A DNA stretch of 64,000 bases from Prochlorococcus marinus str. MIT 9313 (GTDB taxonomy: Bacteria > Cyanobacteriota > Cyanobacteriia > PCC-6307 > Cyanobiaceae), in NCBI RefSeq assembly GCF_000011485.1, contig NC_005071.1, forward strand, positions 1,987,347-2,051,346, in the 5' to 3' direction. Below are positions 18,964-28,674 of this stretch, one piece after another (position 1 is the stretch's first letter; every line of letters begins with the position of its first letter). The notes beneath the pieces are model-generated. The model was not told the origin of the DNA. It was given only the letters and a program-made list of their open reading frames with translations, and did no database searches. Both the position numbers and the translations under genes were made by a program.

Positions 18964-19986
18964 TCAAACCTCATAAAAGCTTCGATACCACTGAGAAAAG
19001 CACTCCACCCCCTCTGCGATTGGGGTCGACGGCCGAAAATCCACCCAGGCCTCAAGAGCAGATGTATCAGCAGCGGTGGCCATCACATCACCAGGTTGCA
19101 TCGGCTGGAAGTCCTTCACCGCTTCCCTCCCGAGAGAGTTCTCCAAGAACTCAATAAAATGCATCAACTCAATGGGCTGGCTATTACCAATATTGAAAAG
19201 ACGGTGGGGCACAGCAGCGGTGGCTGGATCAGGGTTCCGCGGATCGAAGCCTAAATTTGCGGTAGCAGGCTTGTCGCAACACCGAAGTAGCCCTTCAACG
19301 ATATCGTCGATATAAGTGAAATCACGCTGCATCTTGCCGTAATTGAACACCTTGATGGGCTCGCCGGCAAGAATCGCCTTGGCGAAGAGCATCGGAGCCA
19401 TGTCCGGGCGGCCCCAAGGTCCGTACACAGTAAAAAAGCGCAATCCTGTAGCAGGCAAGCCATACAAATGGCTATAGGTGTGAGCCATCAATTCGTTGGC
19501 CTTCTTGGTGGCTGCATAGAGACTCACCGGGTGATTCACAGGCTGTTGCTCGTGAAAAGGCAAGTTGCGATTGCCACCATATACCGAGCTACTGGAGGCA
19601 TACACCAAGTGCTGCACTCCATGATGCCGACATCCCTCAAGGATATGACCGAAGCCCACCAAATTGGCCTGAATGTAGGCCGCCGGATTCTCCAATGAGT
19701 AGCGAACCCCTGCCTGAGCCGCCAAATTAACGACCACCTCAGGCTTCTCAGCCTTAAACAGTTCCTCTATAGCTGCACCATCTTCCAAGGCTATTGGATA
19801 AAAAGTCCAAGACGCTTTAAGGGAAGCCGCTTCAACCTGAGCAAGTCGTGCCCGCTTCAAAGACGGATCGTAGTAGTCATTCAGGTTGTCAATGCCAATG
19901 ACACGGTCACCCTGGGCTAACAGCCTCTGAACGAGGGCAGCACCAATGAATCCTGCAGCACCGGTAACAACAACGCATCGACTCAT
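18964..19986 (-). CDS. UDP-glucuronate 4-epimerase (NAD-dependent epimerase)
   Basis: A 340-residue extended short-chain dehydrogenase with VVTGAAGFIGAALVQRLL for NAD, the family's DNLNDYYDPSLKRARL, active-site SSSSVYGGN and YAATKKANELMAHTYSH (YxxxK), and FFTVYGPWGRPDMAP. These fit UDP-glucuronate 4-epimerases, which give UDP-galacturonate. ATG 19986 overlaps the stop of the UDP-glucose dehydrogenase gene as ATGA, so the pair converts UDP-glucose to UDP-glucuronate to UDP-galacturonate. The frame is open eight codons further up but would overlap more. It is convergent with the aldolase gene. Confidence 0.88.
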   Translation of the reverse strand: MSRCVVVTGAAGFIGAALVQRLLAQGDRVIGIDNLNDYYDPSLKRARLAQVEAASLKASWTFYPIALEDGAAIEELFKAEKPEVVVNLAAQAGVRYSLENPAAYIQANLVGFGHILEGCRHHGVQHLVYASSSSVYGGNRNLPFHEQQPVNHPVSLYAATKKANELMAHTYSHLYGLPATGLRFFTVYGPWGRPDMAPMLFAKAILAGEPIKVFNYGKMQRDFTYIDDIVEGLLRCCDKPATANLGFDPRNPDPATAAVPHRLFNIGNSQPIELMHFIEFLENSLGREAVKDFQPMQPGDVMATAADTSALEAWVDFRPSTPIAEGVECFSQWYRSFYEV

Positions 19987-21431
19987 ACAGCACCATCTCC
20001 AACTCGCCAAAGCATCAAACCTGACGATTTCACAACTTCTGGATCGACAACAGCGCGAGCATCAAACACCCAGGCAGGTTGACGCATCAAAGGGGCCAAG
20101 GTGACCCAATCAAGCTGTCTAAACTCATGCCACTCAGTCAGGATCAGCGCAGCATCAGCACCAGCGACTGTATCGGCAACGCTAGTGCCGGACCACCAGG
20201 TTCCTTCACCGCTAAGGGCGGCACGGGTAGGGCCTGCCTGGACATCTGGCGGGGAACTAGCCGACAGCTGCAAATCAAACGCAATCTGTTGCGGATCCAC
20301 CTTCGGATCATAAATAGCCAGCTGAGCACCCTCCTCCAGCAGATCATGTGCAATACGAATCGCCGGCGCTTCTCGAGTGTCGTTGGTGTCTGCCTTAAAA
20401 GCAAAGCCGAGCAGTGCCAGCCGCTTACCTGTAACCGTTCCAAAAAGCTTTTGAACCACCAAACGAGAAATGCGGTGCTGCTGCCAAGTATTGAGAGCTA
20501 CCACATTTTCCCAATAGTCCGCCACATCCGGCAAACCAAAATGACGACAAAGATAAACCAGATTGAGGATGTCTTTCTGAAAACAACTCCCACCAAACCC
20601 AGGCCCAGCTTGAAGGAACTTGGAGCCAATGCGAGTATCGCTTCCAATAGCGCGCGCCACCTCACGCACATCCGCACCAGTGCGTTCGCAAAGAGCCGCC
20701 ACTGAGTTAATGGAACTGATGCGCTGAGCAAGAAACGCATTGGCGGTGAGCTTGGAGAGCTCACTGCTCCAAAGATTTGTAAGCAGAATTTTCTCAACTG
20801 GCACCCAATGGCCATAAATCTCTGCCAAAGACTGAATGGCAACGGGGTTTTCACCACCGATCAACACACGGTCCGGCGACTCCAAATCACGAATCGCCGT
20901 GCCCTCGGCAAGGAACTCCGGGTTGGACAACACAGAAAAACTGATCGGTAGCTCTCCATCAACCGCCTGCCGCTGAGCTGCCTCAAGAATCGAACGCACA
21001 ACTTCAGCGGTTCGCACTGGCAGCGTGCTCTTCTCAACCACAATCGTGTGACCCTGCGCAGATTGAGCAACCTGACGAGCGCAAGCTTCCACCCAACGCA
21101 GATCACTGGCCTGACCCGCCCCCAGCCCTTTTGTTTTGGTTGGTGTATTCACCGAAATGAACACCATGTCAGCAGCAGCAATCGCAGCGTCCACATGCGT
21201 AGAGAAAGTGAGATTGCGCCCGCGAGCCCGCTCGACCACCGCATCCAACCCAGGCTCATACACAGGCAGTTTGCTGAGATCAAGGTCATTCCAAGCTTCA
21301 ATGCGGGCCTCATTGAGGTCCACCACGGTCACCTGTATCTGTGGACAGCGATCGGCAATCACCGCCATAGTCGGACCGCCTACATAACCCGCACCAATGC
21401 AACAGATGTTGCGGATCGGAAAGGCAGCCAT
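19983..21431 (-). CDS. ugd: UDP-glucose 6-dehydrogenase (eukaryotic-type)
   Basis: A 482-residue dehydrogenase oxidising UDP-glucose to UDP-glucuronate with two NAD. The N-terminal CCIGAGYVGGPTMAVIADRC and the catalytic cysteine in GFGGSCFQKDILNLVY are clear. The length and details (GPTMAVIA, KTKGLGAGQASDLRWVE, FQKDILNLVYLC) resemble animal and plant enzymes rather than the shorter bacterial Ugd, a known feature of some cyanobacteria. It is first of a two-gene operon with the 4-epimerase. Confidence 0.92.
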   Translation of the reverse strand: MAAFPIRNICCIGAGYVGGPTMAVIADRCPQIQVTVVDLNEARIEAWNDLDLSKLPVYEPGLDAVVERARGRNLTFSTHVDAAIAAADMVFISVNTPTKTKGLGAGQASDLRWVEACARQVAQSAQGHTIVVEKSTLPVRTAEVVRSILEAAQRQAVDGELPISFSVLSNPEFLAEGTAIRDLESPDRVLIGGENPVAIQSLAEIYGHWVPVEKILLTNLWSSELSKLTANAFLAQRISSINSVAALCERTGADVREVARAIGSDTRIGSKFLQAGPGFGGSCFQKDILNLVYLCRHFGLPDVADYWENVVALNTWQQHRISRLVVQKLFGTVTGKRLALLGFAFKADTNDTREAPAIRIAHDLLEEGAQLAIYDPKVDPQQIAFDLQLSASSPPDVQAGPTRAALSGEGTWWSGTSVADTVAGADAALILTEWHEFRQLDWVTLAPLMRQPAWVFDARAVVDPEVVKSSGLMLWRVGDGAV

Positions 21432-21534
21432 AGCGTTGTAAACAGCGAGTTCAACAAAAGATGAGGGGAGAGACCTGCTCAGTCATGGCAAAAAATTAAG
21501 TGGAACCTCCGCCTGGGAAGAAAGTTATACGAAG

Positions 21535-22845
21535 TCATTCTCGAACCAAACAAACAAGACCAGTGACATCGTCGAGTCGATGGAGTTTATCGATAGGAGT
21601 CGGATTGGCTTGAGTTTTTGCCTCCTGCAAATACTTAAGGCGTCCCTCGCCCCGCTCGGCCTCATCATCACCAATCACCAAGGCCCAGGTAGCCCTACTG
21701 CGACCGGCACGCTTGAACTGCTTATTAAAGGCAGCTCCAGAACTATCCAGCTCCACCACGAGCCCCGCAGCCCGTAGCTGATGGGCAATGACCAGGGCGA
21801 CTCGTTCCGCCTGCTCTCCCCGATTCACCACATAAAGATCCGGCCTCGTGGAAGCCCTTAAGCGAGCAGCTGATCCACTTGGATTAATACTCGCCGCAGC
21901 CTCCAGCAAAAGCATCAACCGCTCCATACCAAAAGCCCAACCAAAAGCGGGAGTGGGCGCCCCCCCTAACTGCTCAACCAACCCGTCATATCGTCCTCCT
22001 CCACAGACTGTGGCCTGGGCCCCAAGCTGATCGCTAGTGATCTCAAAAGCGGTATGGCCGTAGTAGTCAAGGCCGCGCACAAGACGAGGATTGAGTTGGA
22101 AAGGGATCTGGAGAGCCTCCAAGTCGACCTGAACCTCCTCAAAGCGGGCCTTACTCTCCACGCTGAGCGCCTCAAAAAGCGTGGGAGCATCCTGCAACAA
22201 TTCCTTTATTGCAGGGTGTTTACTATCAAGGATACGCAGTGGGTTGGTATACAAACGCTTGCGTGAATCGTCATCAAGCTCTTCACTGCGGGCTTCTAGC
22301 CACGCCACAAGCTCCTCTCGATACTTCTGTCGATCCTGAAGGGTGCCGAGGCTATTGATCTCCAGAACAAGACCTTGCACGCCCAAGTCGACCAGAAGTG
22401 CCCAGGCCAATGCAATGACCTCAGCATCACTACGAGGACTGCCAACCCCGAGATACTCCACACCAATCTGGTAAAACTGTCGTTGCCGACCAGCCTGAGG
22501 TCGCTCATAGCGAAACATTGGACCGCCATACCAAAAACGCTGTGGCCCCTGACTCAACAAGCCGTGCTGTAGAGCAGCACGCACAACAGAAGCGGTTCCC
22601 TCCGGCCGAAGGGTGCAGGATCGATCACCCCGATCAACAAAGGTATACATCTCCTTTCCAACAACATCCGTAGCTTCACCAATGCCACGTGCGAAGAGTT
22701 CAGTCACTTCCAAAAGAGGCGTACGAATTTCCTGCAATCCTGCTCTGCGGAAGTGATCTCGCGCAACGCTTTCTACCGCCTGCCAGCACCTCGTCTGTTC
22801 CGGTAATAGATCCACCATTCCTCGCAGGCTCTGCAGCTGAGTCAC
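21535..22845 (-). CDS. hisS: Histidyl-tRNA synthetase
   Basis: A 436-residue class II synthetase. Motif 2 region [20 protein letters not shown], the histidine-specific motifs [14 protein letters not shown] and [16 protein letters not shown], motif 3 near [17 protein letters not shown], and a C-terminal anticodon-binding domain ([20 protein letters not shown]) are all present. The start is GTG at 22845 ([15 protein letters not shown]). It is the only gene in this orientation here, about 100 bases upstream of ugd's start region, and has an independent role in translation. Confidence 0.96.
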   Translation of the reverse strand: MTQLQSLRGMVDLLPEQTRCWQAVESVARDHFRRAGLQEIRTPLLEVTELFARGIGEATDVVGKEMYTFVDRGDRSCTLRPEGTASVVRAALQHGLLSQGPQRFWYGGPMFRYERPQAGRQRQFYQIGVEYLGVGSPRSDAEVIALAWALLVDLGVQGLVLEINSLGTLQDRQKYREELVAWLEARSEELDDDSRKRLYTNPLRILDSKHPAIKELLQDAPTLFEALSVESKARFEEVQVDLEALQIPFQLNPRLVRGLDYYGHTAFEITSDQLGAQATVCGGGRYDGLVEQLGGAPTPAFGWAFGMERLMLLLEAAASINPSGSAARLRASTRPDLYVVNRGEQAERVALVIAHQLRAAGLVVELDSSGAAFNKQFKRAGRSRATWALVIGDDEAERGEGRLKYLQEAKTQANPTPIDKLHRLDDVTGLVCLVRE

Positions 22846-23749
22846 TCTTCACCAACAACCAGTAGGCAGTCTGCCGGGCCAGTGATCACCAAGCTCAATA
22901 AACGAGGCAACCAAACAAGTTGCGCAATGCCCCTGACCTATTGGCGAGGATGCCGGTCGCTGGCAACCACCACAACGGATCAAGCCACAAGCGATCTGCC
23001 CAAGCCCAGCAAGCCTTGAAATCAACAGGGAATGGCACCACCTTGAGCCCCTTACGCCCAAAAAGCCCTGAGCAGGACTCCTATGGAAAGTACCGCTCAC
23101 AAGAAGAATCCTGATAGACAATGATGCGTTAACTGATCTCAACAACTGACTGATGGTGGTGGCCTCTGCTGCTGTATTCATCACTGGCGGAGTCCTGGCC
23201 ATTGCGGTACCAATGTGGGCCTAAAAAAGCACCAGAGAATTACCACGCCAACAAGCAATTGAATGAGGCTCAATCCCAGAGGCAAACGATTGATGCGCAA
23301 ATAGCTGATCACGAGTAGAAAAGCTCTCGGAAGTAGGCGATGGTGGCTCGAAGCCATCAATCTGGTTTATTTGATGCTGCCAACGAAATGTGGAAATACC
23401 AAATCAATATCTGACCGGCGCTGCAATTGAGCATCGCTAGGCAAGAGTTTGTTCATTCATCGATAGAGAAGGATTGATTCGCTCGCACACCAGCTCAGCC
23501 AAGTTTCAGGTCATGACTTCAGCGAGGTCCCGAAGCCTTCGAAGTCTTGGATGGAGTTCAGGGTTGAGCTGCTGCCTTGACGACTAAGGTTCTGAACATT
23601 GATGGACAGCTCACTGTCACAACGAAAGGGGGTCGACGATGCCCTGCAGACTCTGCAATGGCTCATCTGATCAACTGATCATTTCAAGAGTCTTATGAAA
23701 TGGAACAGTTACAGCTCCTAGCCTGACTGCCTAAGTCATTTAATTTGCG
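22846..23749. other. Long intergenic region between hisS and galE
   Basis: About 900 bases, less AT-rich than the other gaps. It includes one 23-residue hydrophobic open frame (23153-23224) and a 24-residue one at 23340-23414 starting MVARSHQSGLFDAANEMW. The later part (23450-23700) has no open frame of length on either strand. Nothing here is recognisable as RNA. It could be the worn remains of a lost gene; I cannot identify it. Confidence 0.45.
23153..23224 (+). CDS. Possible 23-residue single-helix membrane peptide
   Basis: ATG 23153 to TAA 23222-23224 encodes MVVASAAVFITGGVLAIAVP followed by MWA. It is almost entirely hydrophobic and would make one transmembrane helix, like the small PSII, cytochrome b6f or NDH-1 subunits of cyanobacteria. 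It does not match any I can name. No Shine-Dalgarno is visible, and chance cannot be excluded. Confidence 0.25.
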   Translation: MVVASAAVFITGGVLAIAVPMWA

Positions 23750-24796
23750 ATGGCCGAGTTGTTGATCACGGGTGGTGCCGGGTTCATTGGCAGTCACACC
23801 TGCCTGGTGCTTTTGGAAGCCGGCCACAGGCTGGTGATACTCGACAACTTTTCCAATAGCTCAGCTATTGCCTCAAAAAGGGTAGCCGAACTTGCTGGAG
23901 TGGCCGCTCAAGAGCGAATGCTCGTATTGGAGGGCGATATCCGCAATAGCAACGATCTAGATCGCGCTTTCAACTCAATGGAAAACGGCATTGCAGCTGT
24001 GGTGCACTTCGCGGGGCTCAAGGCAGTTCATGAATCAGTTCAGTTGCCACTGAAATACTGGGATGTGAATGTGGCTGGCAGCCGCTGCCTACTGGAAGCC
24101 ATGCAACGACATAACTGCCGCACGATTGTTTTCAGCAGTAGTGCAACGCTCTATGGCTATCCCGAGCAAATCCCAATCCCTGAAACGACTAGGGTGCAAC
24201 CGATCAATCCATATGGTCAAAGCAAGGCAGCGGTGGAGCAGTTACTAGATGACCTGGCCTGCAGCGAACCTGGTTGGCGCATTGCCCGATTGCGCTATTT
24301 CAATCCAGTTGGAGCCCACTCCAGCGGCTGCATCGGCGAAGATCCCAAGGGAATACCCAACAACCTTTTCCCTTTTGTGAGCCAAGTAGCAGTAGGCCGG
24401 CGAGCAGAACTCCAAGTATTTGGAGCCGATTGGCCTACACCCGATGGGAGTGGTGTGCGCGACTACATCCATGTGATGGACTTAGCTGAGGGACACCGAG
24501 CTGCACTGGAGGTCCTGCAACGAGAGGAACCGCAACTCCTCACTCTTAATCTCGGCAGTGGCAAAGGCCACTCGGTGTTGGAAGTCGTGCAGGCCTTTGA
24601 AAAGGCAAGCGGCCAACCCGTTCCATACAGCATTAACCAGCGCCGCGCTGGAGATGCCGCATGTAGCGTCGCAGATCCAAGACTGGCCGCCGAGCGGTTG
24701 GGATGGTACACGCAGCGCAGCCTGTCAGACATGTGCCGCGACAGTTGGAATTGGCAGAAGGCCAATCCACAGGGCTACAGCCAGAAACAACAATGA
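23750..24796 (+). CDS. galE: UDP-glucose 4-epimerase
   Basis: A 348-residue extended short-chain dehydrogenase interconverting UDP-glucose and UDP-galactose. Marks are LITGGAGFIGSHTCLVLLEA for NAD, DNFSNSS, VHFAGLKAVHESV, FSSSATLYG and NPYGQSKAAVEQLL (YxxxK), and the GalE-specific RYFNPVGAHSSGCIGEDP. It is followed after about 65 bases by the sugar-phosphate transferase on the same strand, which suggests joint use in glycan assembly. Confidence 0.94.
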   Translation: MAELLITGGAGFIGSHTCLVLLEAGHRLVILDNFSNSSAIASKRVAELAGVAAQERMLVLEGDIRNSNDLDRAFNSMENGIAAVVHFAGLKAVHESVQLPLKYWDVNVAGSRCLLEAMQRHNCRTIVFSSSATLYGYPEQIPIPETTRVQPINPYGQSKAAVEQLLDDLACSEPGWRIARLRYFNPVGAHSSGCIGEDPKGIPNNLFPFVSQVAVGRRAELQVFGADWPTPDGSGVRDYIHVMDLAEGHRAALEVLQREEPQLLTLNLGSGKGHSVLEVVQAFEKASGQPVPYSINQRRAGDAACSVADPRLAAERLGWYTQRSLSDMCRDSWNWQKANPQGYSQKQQ

Positions 24797-24861
24797 AACC
24801 ATTGTTATTCACCAAGACCAACACATAGCCAGGCCAGACCTAGGGTCACCAAGTCGCTGTG

Positions 24862-26190
24862 ATGCCCTTGTCCTGGCGCAATCCTCGCCGCAACTTACTG
24901 ACTTGTGTAGGCCTAGATCTGATTGGCCTAGTGGGAATCCTGGCTGGATTATCAAGCATCTGGTCACAACCGCTAACGGGACAGCTTGGCTGGATGGTGA
25001 CAACAATCACGGCCTATTTACTACTGGGCTGGCTATTGGGCACATACACCCTGCTGAACTGGCACCGTCTGCCCCGCTGGACACTGATCCAACGCCTTGG
25101 GCTTTGCCTACTGACCACATTGATGCTGGTGGCGATCCTGCGCTGGGTGATCAATCCACCACTAGACATCTGGCTGGTGCACCGCAGCACCCAGATGTCA
25201 TGGCTGCTACCAACAACACTGTGGTCACTCCTGGTGCGAGTCAGTCTGCGCAAGGGGAGACTTCAGGCTGAAGAGCCCAAGCTGATCCTTCTATCCTCCA
25301 AAACGGAAGCAGATCAAACCCTTCAAGCCTGGCGAAAAACACCCACACGACTCATGCCGAAATGGCTACCTGCTGCAGAGGTAGCAAAACAACAAGGGCC
25401 ATTAGTAATAGCTGTATCACCCAACCTGAGGCAGCACGCTGATTACAAAAAATTACTGGAAAGATTGGAGCAACGCGACCCCCGCGAATGCAACCTGACA
25501 ACACCTCTTGCCCTTGCAGAGCGACAACTCGAACGACTGCCTCCAAAGCTGCTGCCCGAAGCCTGGCTGAGCTATGCCGAAATTCCCTGGAGCATGTTGT
25601 TCAGCCCTCAACGCCAACTCAAGCGAGTAGCAGATGTGGTATTGGCAATGCTGCTATTGGCGGTGACAACACCGCTATTGCTGCTGCCAGCGGCCCTACT
25701 GATCTGGTTAGAAGATCGCGGTCCGATCTTTTACATCCAGGAACGCAGCGGCTGGTTAGGCAAGCCATTCATGGTTCTGAAGCTCCGCACGATGAAAGTG
25801 GTACCACCTGATGCACCCATCAGCTGGACAATTCCGGGCGACCCACGCATCACCCGAATAGGCAACTGGCTGCGGCGCTCGCGCCTCGATGAACTCCCTC
25901 AGCTCATCAACGTGCTGCGTGGTGACATGAGCCTGATTGGACCGCGACCTGAACGTCCTGAAATAGAGCATGAACTGGAAGAAAGCATTCCCCACTACCG
26001 CAAGCGCCACTGGATGCGCCCGGGATTAAGCGGCTGGGCCCAGGTATGCGCACCCTATGCAGCAAGTGTGGAGGATTCAGAGCTCAAACTCTCTTACGAC
26101 CTCTATTACCTCAAATACTTCAGTAGCTGGCTAGATCTCATGATCCTGCTACGCACAATTAAAACGGTGCTCAAGGTGGGTGGTCGTTGA
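24862..26190 (+). CDS. Undecaprenyl-phosphate sugar phosphotransferase (initiating exopolysaccharide transferase)
   Basis: A 442-residue polyisoprenyl-phosphate hexose-1-phosphate transferase of the WbaP/CpsE type, which loads the first sugar phosphate on the lipid carrier at the inner membrane. Four or so N-terminal transmembrane helices (residues 12-110) lead to a soluble middle, then a re-entrant helix (ADVVLAMLLLAVTTPLLLLP) and the catalytic domain: GPIFYIQERSGWLGKPF, VLKLRTM, RRSRLDELPQLINVLRGDMS and GPRPERPE. ATG 24862 follows an in-frame GTG. It lies downstream of galE. Confidence 0.9.
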   Translation: MPLSWRNPRRNLLTCVGLDLIGLVGILAGLSSIWSQPLTGQLGWMVTTITAYLLLGWLLGTYTLLNWHRLPRWTLIQRLGLCLLTTLMLVAILRWVINPPLDIWLVHRSTQMSWLLPTTLWSLLVRVSLRKGRLQAEEPKLILLSSKTEADQTLQAWRKTPTRLMPKWLPAAEVAKQQGPLVIAVSPNLRQHADYKKLLERLEQRDPRECNLTTPLALAERQLERLPPKLLPEAWLSYAEIPWSMLFSPQRQLKRVADVVLAMLLLAVTTPLLLLPAALLIWLEDRGPIFYIQERSGWLGKPFMVLKLRTMKVVPPDAPISWTIPGDPRITRIGNWLRRSRLDELPQLINVLRGDMSLIGPRPERPEIEHELEESIPHYRKRHWMRPGLSGWAQVCAPYAASVEDSELKLSYDLYYLKYFSSWLDLMILLRTIKTVLKVGGR

Positions 26191-26264
26191 ACATCTCGCC
26201 ACAGGCAATACGGTCAACTGCCAACGCAATGCCAAGCCTCAACTCCATGCTGCGCTGATAAACC

Positions 26265-28457
26265 ATGACGGCTGATCACCTCGTTCTGGCCGGGGGGGGA
26301 CATAGCCATGCCCTGATACTGCGTCGCTGGGCCATGCGTCCCCAACTCCGACCTGCAGGACTGATCACCCTGATCAACCGCCACAGCACCACCCTCTACT
26401 CCGGCATGGTGCCTGGTCTCATAGCCGGTCATTACAGACACAGTGAAATCGCAATCGACCTCCGTCGCCTCACCGACCGAGCTGGCGTAGCACTCATCAT
26501 TGCCGAAATCACAGCAGTGGAAACCCACCACAATCGCCTGCTCCTCGCCAAGCGTCCCCCCATACATTTCCAACGAATTAGTTTCGATGTGGGCGCCGAA
26601 ACCTTCAACAAGGACCCTTACCTTGAACGAAGCCAGGCGGCACTGGCAATGCCAATCAAGCCTTTGGAGCCTGCCCTGGCATGGCTTGAACAGCAAGACA
26701 GTCAGAGGTTGCTCAATGATTCCACGCCCCTGACGGTGATCGGGGCTGGCCTGGCGGGAGTAGAAGTGGCGCTCGCCCTTCGTCAACGCTGGCCCAAGCG
26801 CCCTTTAAATCTGCAGGCGCATCATGGGCAACCCAGACCAGCTCTAAAACAAGCCCTCTCCAGGGCCGCAATCGTAGTAGTACCAAGCGGAACCCCTTTG
26901 AGTGGCCCCGCCCTGCTCTGCACTGGCAGCCAAGCCCCCGCTTGGCTTGCTACCAGTGGCTTTCCCGTGGATCCCTTTGGACGTGTTCGCACCACTAAGA
27001 CACTTCAAGTCATCAACCATCCCCACTGCTTCGCCGTCGGCGACTGTGCGGTGATTGATAAGGCCCAGCGGCCAGCCGCAGGGGTATGGGCCGTGCAAGC
27101 CGCAAAGCCCCTTGCCCAAAACCTAGAGCGACTCAGCCGTAGACAACCCACCCGTCCATGGCAGCCACAACAGCTTGCCTTGCAAATACTGGGAAGTCAG
27201 CTGACCTCAGGGAGGTTCACCGCCTGGGCTTTTTGGGGCGACCTGATCATCGGGCCCCATCCCTGGCTTTGGTACTGGAAAGAAGCTATCGATCGGCGCT
27301 TCATGGGCAGCTTTAACGAACTCCCAAGCATGAGCGGAGTTCTCAAGCGACAGGAGAGCATGGCTTGCCGAGGTTGCGCAGCCAAATTGGCTGAGAAGCC
27401 GTTAAACGATGCCCTAAAGCAGGCAGGCCTAGGAGCTCTTGGGCAACAACCTGAGGACGCTGCCTTGATTGCCAGCACATCATCAGGCGACAGCTTGCTG
27501 CAAAGTGTCGATGGTTTCCCTGCACTGATCAGCGACCCCTGGCTTAATGGTCGCTTAACCACACTGCATGCCTGCTCAGATCTTTGGGCCAGTGGTGCGC
27601 ATGTGATCTCTGCACAGGCTGTCATCACTCTGCCCAAGGTGTCCTCTGAACTTCAACAAGAGTTGTTGGTCCAAACGCTCAAAGGAATCCAATCAACCCT
27701 CGAACCGCAAGGCGCCAAATTAATTGGAGGGCATACCCTCGAAGCCCGCAGCATTCCGCCCAAACCAATCAATCTTGGGATCCAGCTCACCCTTAGCGTT
27801 AACGGCAAGGTGGCTTCTGGACGTGTGCCTTGGAGCAAAGGTAAGCTGCAATCGGGAGATGTCCTCCTGCTCAGCCGCCCCATAGGCAGCGGAGTGATCT
27901 TTGCTGCAGCCATGGCAGGAAAAGCTCACCCAGAGGATCTCGACGCTGCACTTGCGCAGATGACAATCAGCCAGCACAACCTCCTGGCAGCGCTGCGCAG
28001 CCTTGAAGAAAGGCATAAAGGAATGCAAACCATTCATGCATGTACCGACATCACCGGCTTCGGACTACTGGGCCATCTCGGAGAAATGCTTAGTGCAAGC
28101 AATCACCAACGCCATAGAGCAGGGCTACAACCTCTACGTCTCATCCTCGAAGCCGCCGCCATTCCCTCCCTGCAGGGTGCTCTACTGCTACTCAAAGCTG
28201 GCTATTCGAGCACCCTGGCCCCAGCCAATCGCCGCAACTGGCACTTGCTCAATCCAAGCATCAATGGCGAAGCCGCGCCGATCGAAATCGCACTGAACGA
28301 TGTAACACCAGGCAGTGAACACCACCAGGCACTGCTCGAACTCATGGTGGATCCACAAACCTGTGGCCCATTACTCCTGGCCTGTTCAACCAAGATCGCC
28401 TCAGAACTTCTAAGGGATGGGCCTTGGCAACGCATCGGTCAGGTTCAGCCGATGTAG
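26265..28457 (+). CDS. selD: Flavoprotein (NDH-2-like) fused to selenide, water dikinase
   Basis: A 730-residue fusion. Residues 1 to about 370 are a pyridine-nucleotide-disulfide oxidoreductase with FAD site LAGGGHSHALILRRW, a second dinucleotide site VIGAGLAGVEVALAL and FAVGDCAVIDKAQRPAAGVW. Residues about 385-730 are selenophosphate synthetase: CRGCAAKL carries the catalytic Cys and Lys, and CTDITGFGLLGHLGEML and MVDPQTCGPLLLA are family blocks. The product makes selenophosphate from selenide and ATP. The oxidoreductase part may deliver or reduce the selenium (inference). No selenocysteine tRNA or other sel gene was seen here, so use in tRNA 2-selenouridine is the likelier sink. Confidence 0.9.
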   Translation: MTADHLVLAGGGHSHALILRRWAMRPQLRPAGLITLINRHSTTLYSGMVPGLIAGHYRHSEIAIDLRRLTDRAGVALIIAEITAVETHHNRLLLAKRPPIHFQRISFDVGAETFNKDPYLERSQAALAMPIKPLEPALAWLEQQDSQRLLNDSTPLTVIGAGLAGVEVALALRQRWPKRPLNLQAHHGQPRPALKQALSRAAIVVVPSGTPLSGPALLCTGSQAPAWLATSGFPVDPFGRVRTTKTLQVINHPHCFAVGDCAVIDKAQRPAAGVWAVQAAKPLAQNLERLSRRQPTRPWQPQQLALQILGSQLTSGRFTAWAFWGDLIIGPHPWLWYWKEAIDRRFMGSFNELPSMSGVLKRQESMACRGCAAKLAEKPLNDALKQAGLGALGQQPEDAALIASTSSGDSLLQSVDGFPALISDPWLNGRLTTLHACSDLWASGAHVISAQAVITLPKVSSELQQELLVQTLKGIQSTLEPQGAKLIGGHTLEARSIPPKPINLGIQLTLSVNGKVASGRVPWSKGKLQSGDVLLLSRPIGSGVIFAAAMAGKAHPEDLDAALAQMTISQHNLLAALRSLEERHKGMQTIHACTDITGFGLLGHLGEMLSASNHQRHRAGLQPLRLILEAAAIPSLQGALLLLKAGYSSTLAPANRRNWHLLNPSINGEAAPIEIALNDVTPGSEHHQALLELMVDPQTCGPLLLACSTKIASELLRDGPWQRIGQVQPM

Positions 28458-28674
28458 TGGTTGCTGCTCATTCAAGTGAAGTTGGATAATGAGAGTCACC
28501 GACAGTGAAAGTCCTCAACGTGCAACGCAACACACGCTTGTAATCAATCTGTGGGCCATCCTCCCGACATGTATACCCACCTTGTTCAGCTCTCTTGAAC
28601 AGGGGGGCTTAAGCCGACAACGCATTGATTGGTCAGGACCACTACTCCCAGCCCAAAGCGCCACCAGAACAACA

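Noticed and set aside
23340-23414. Start of a transposase (24-residue frame MVARSHQSGLFDAANEMW)
   Set aside because: It is too short, no terminal inverted repeats were found and no continuation in other frames was convincing.
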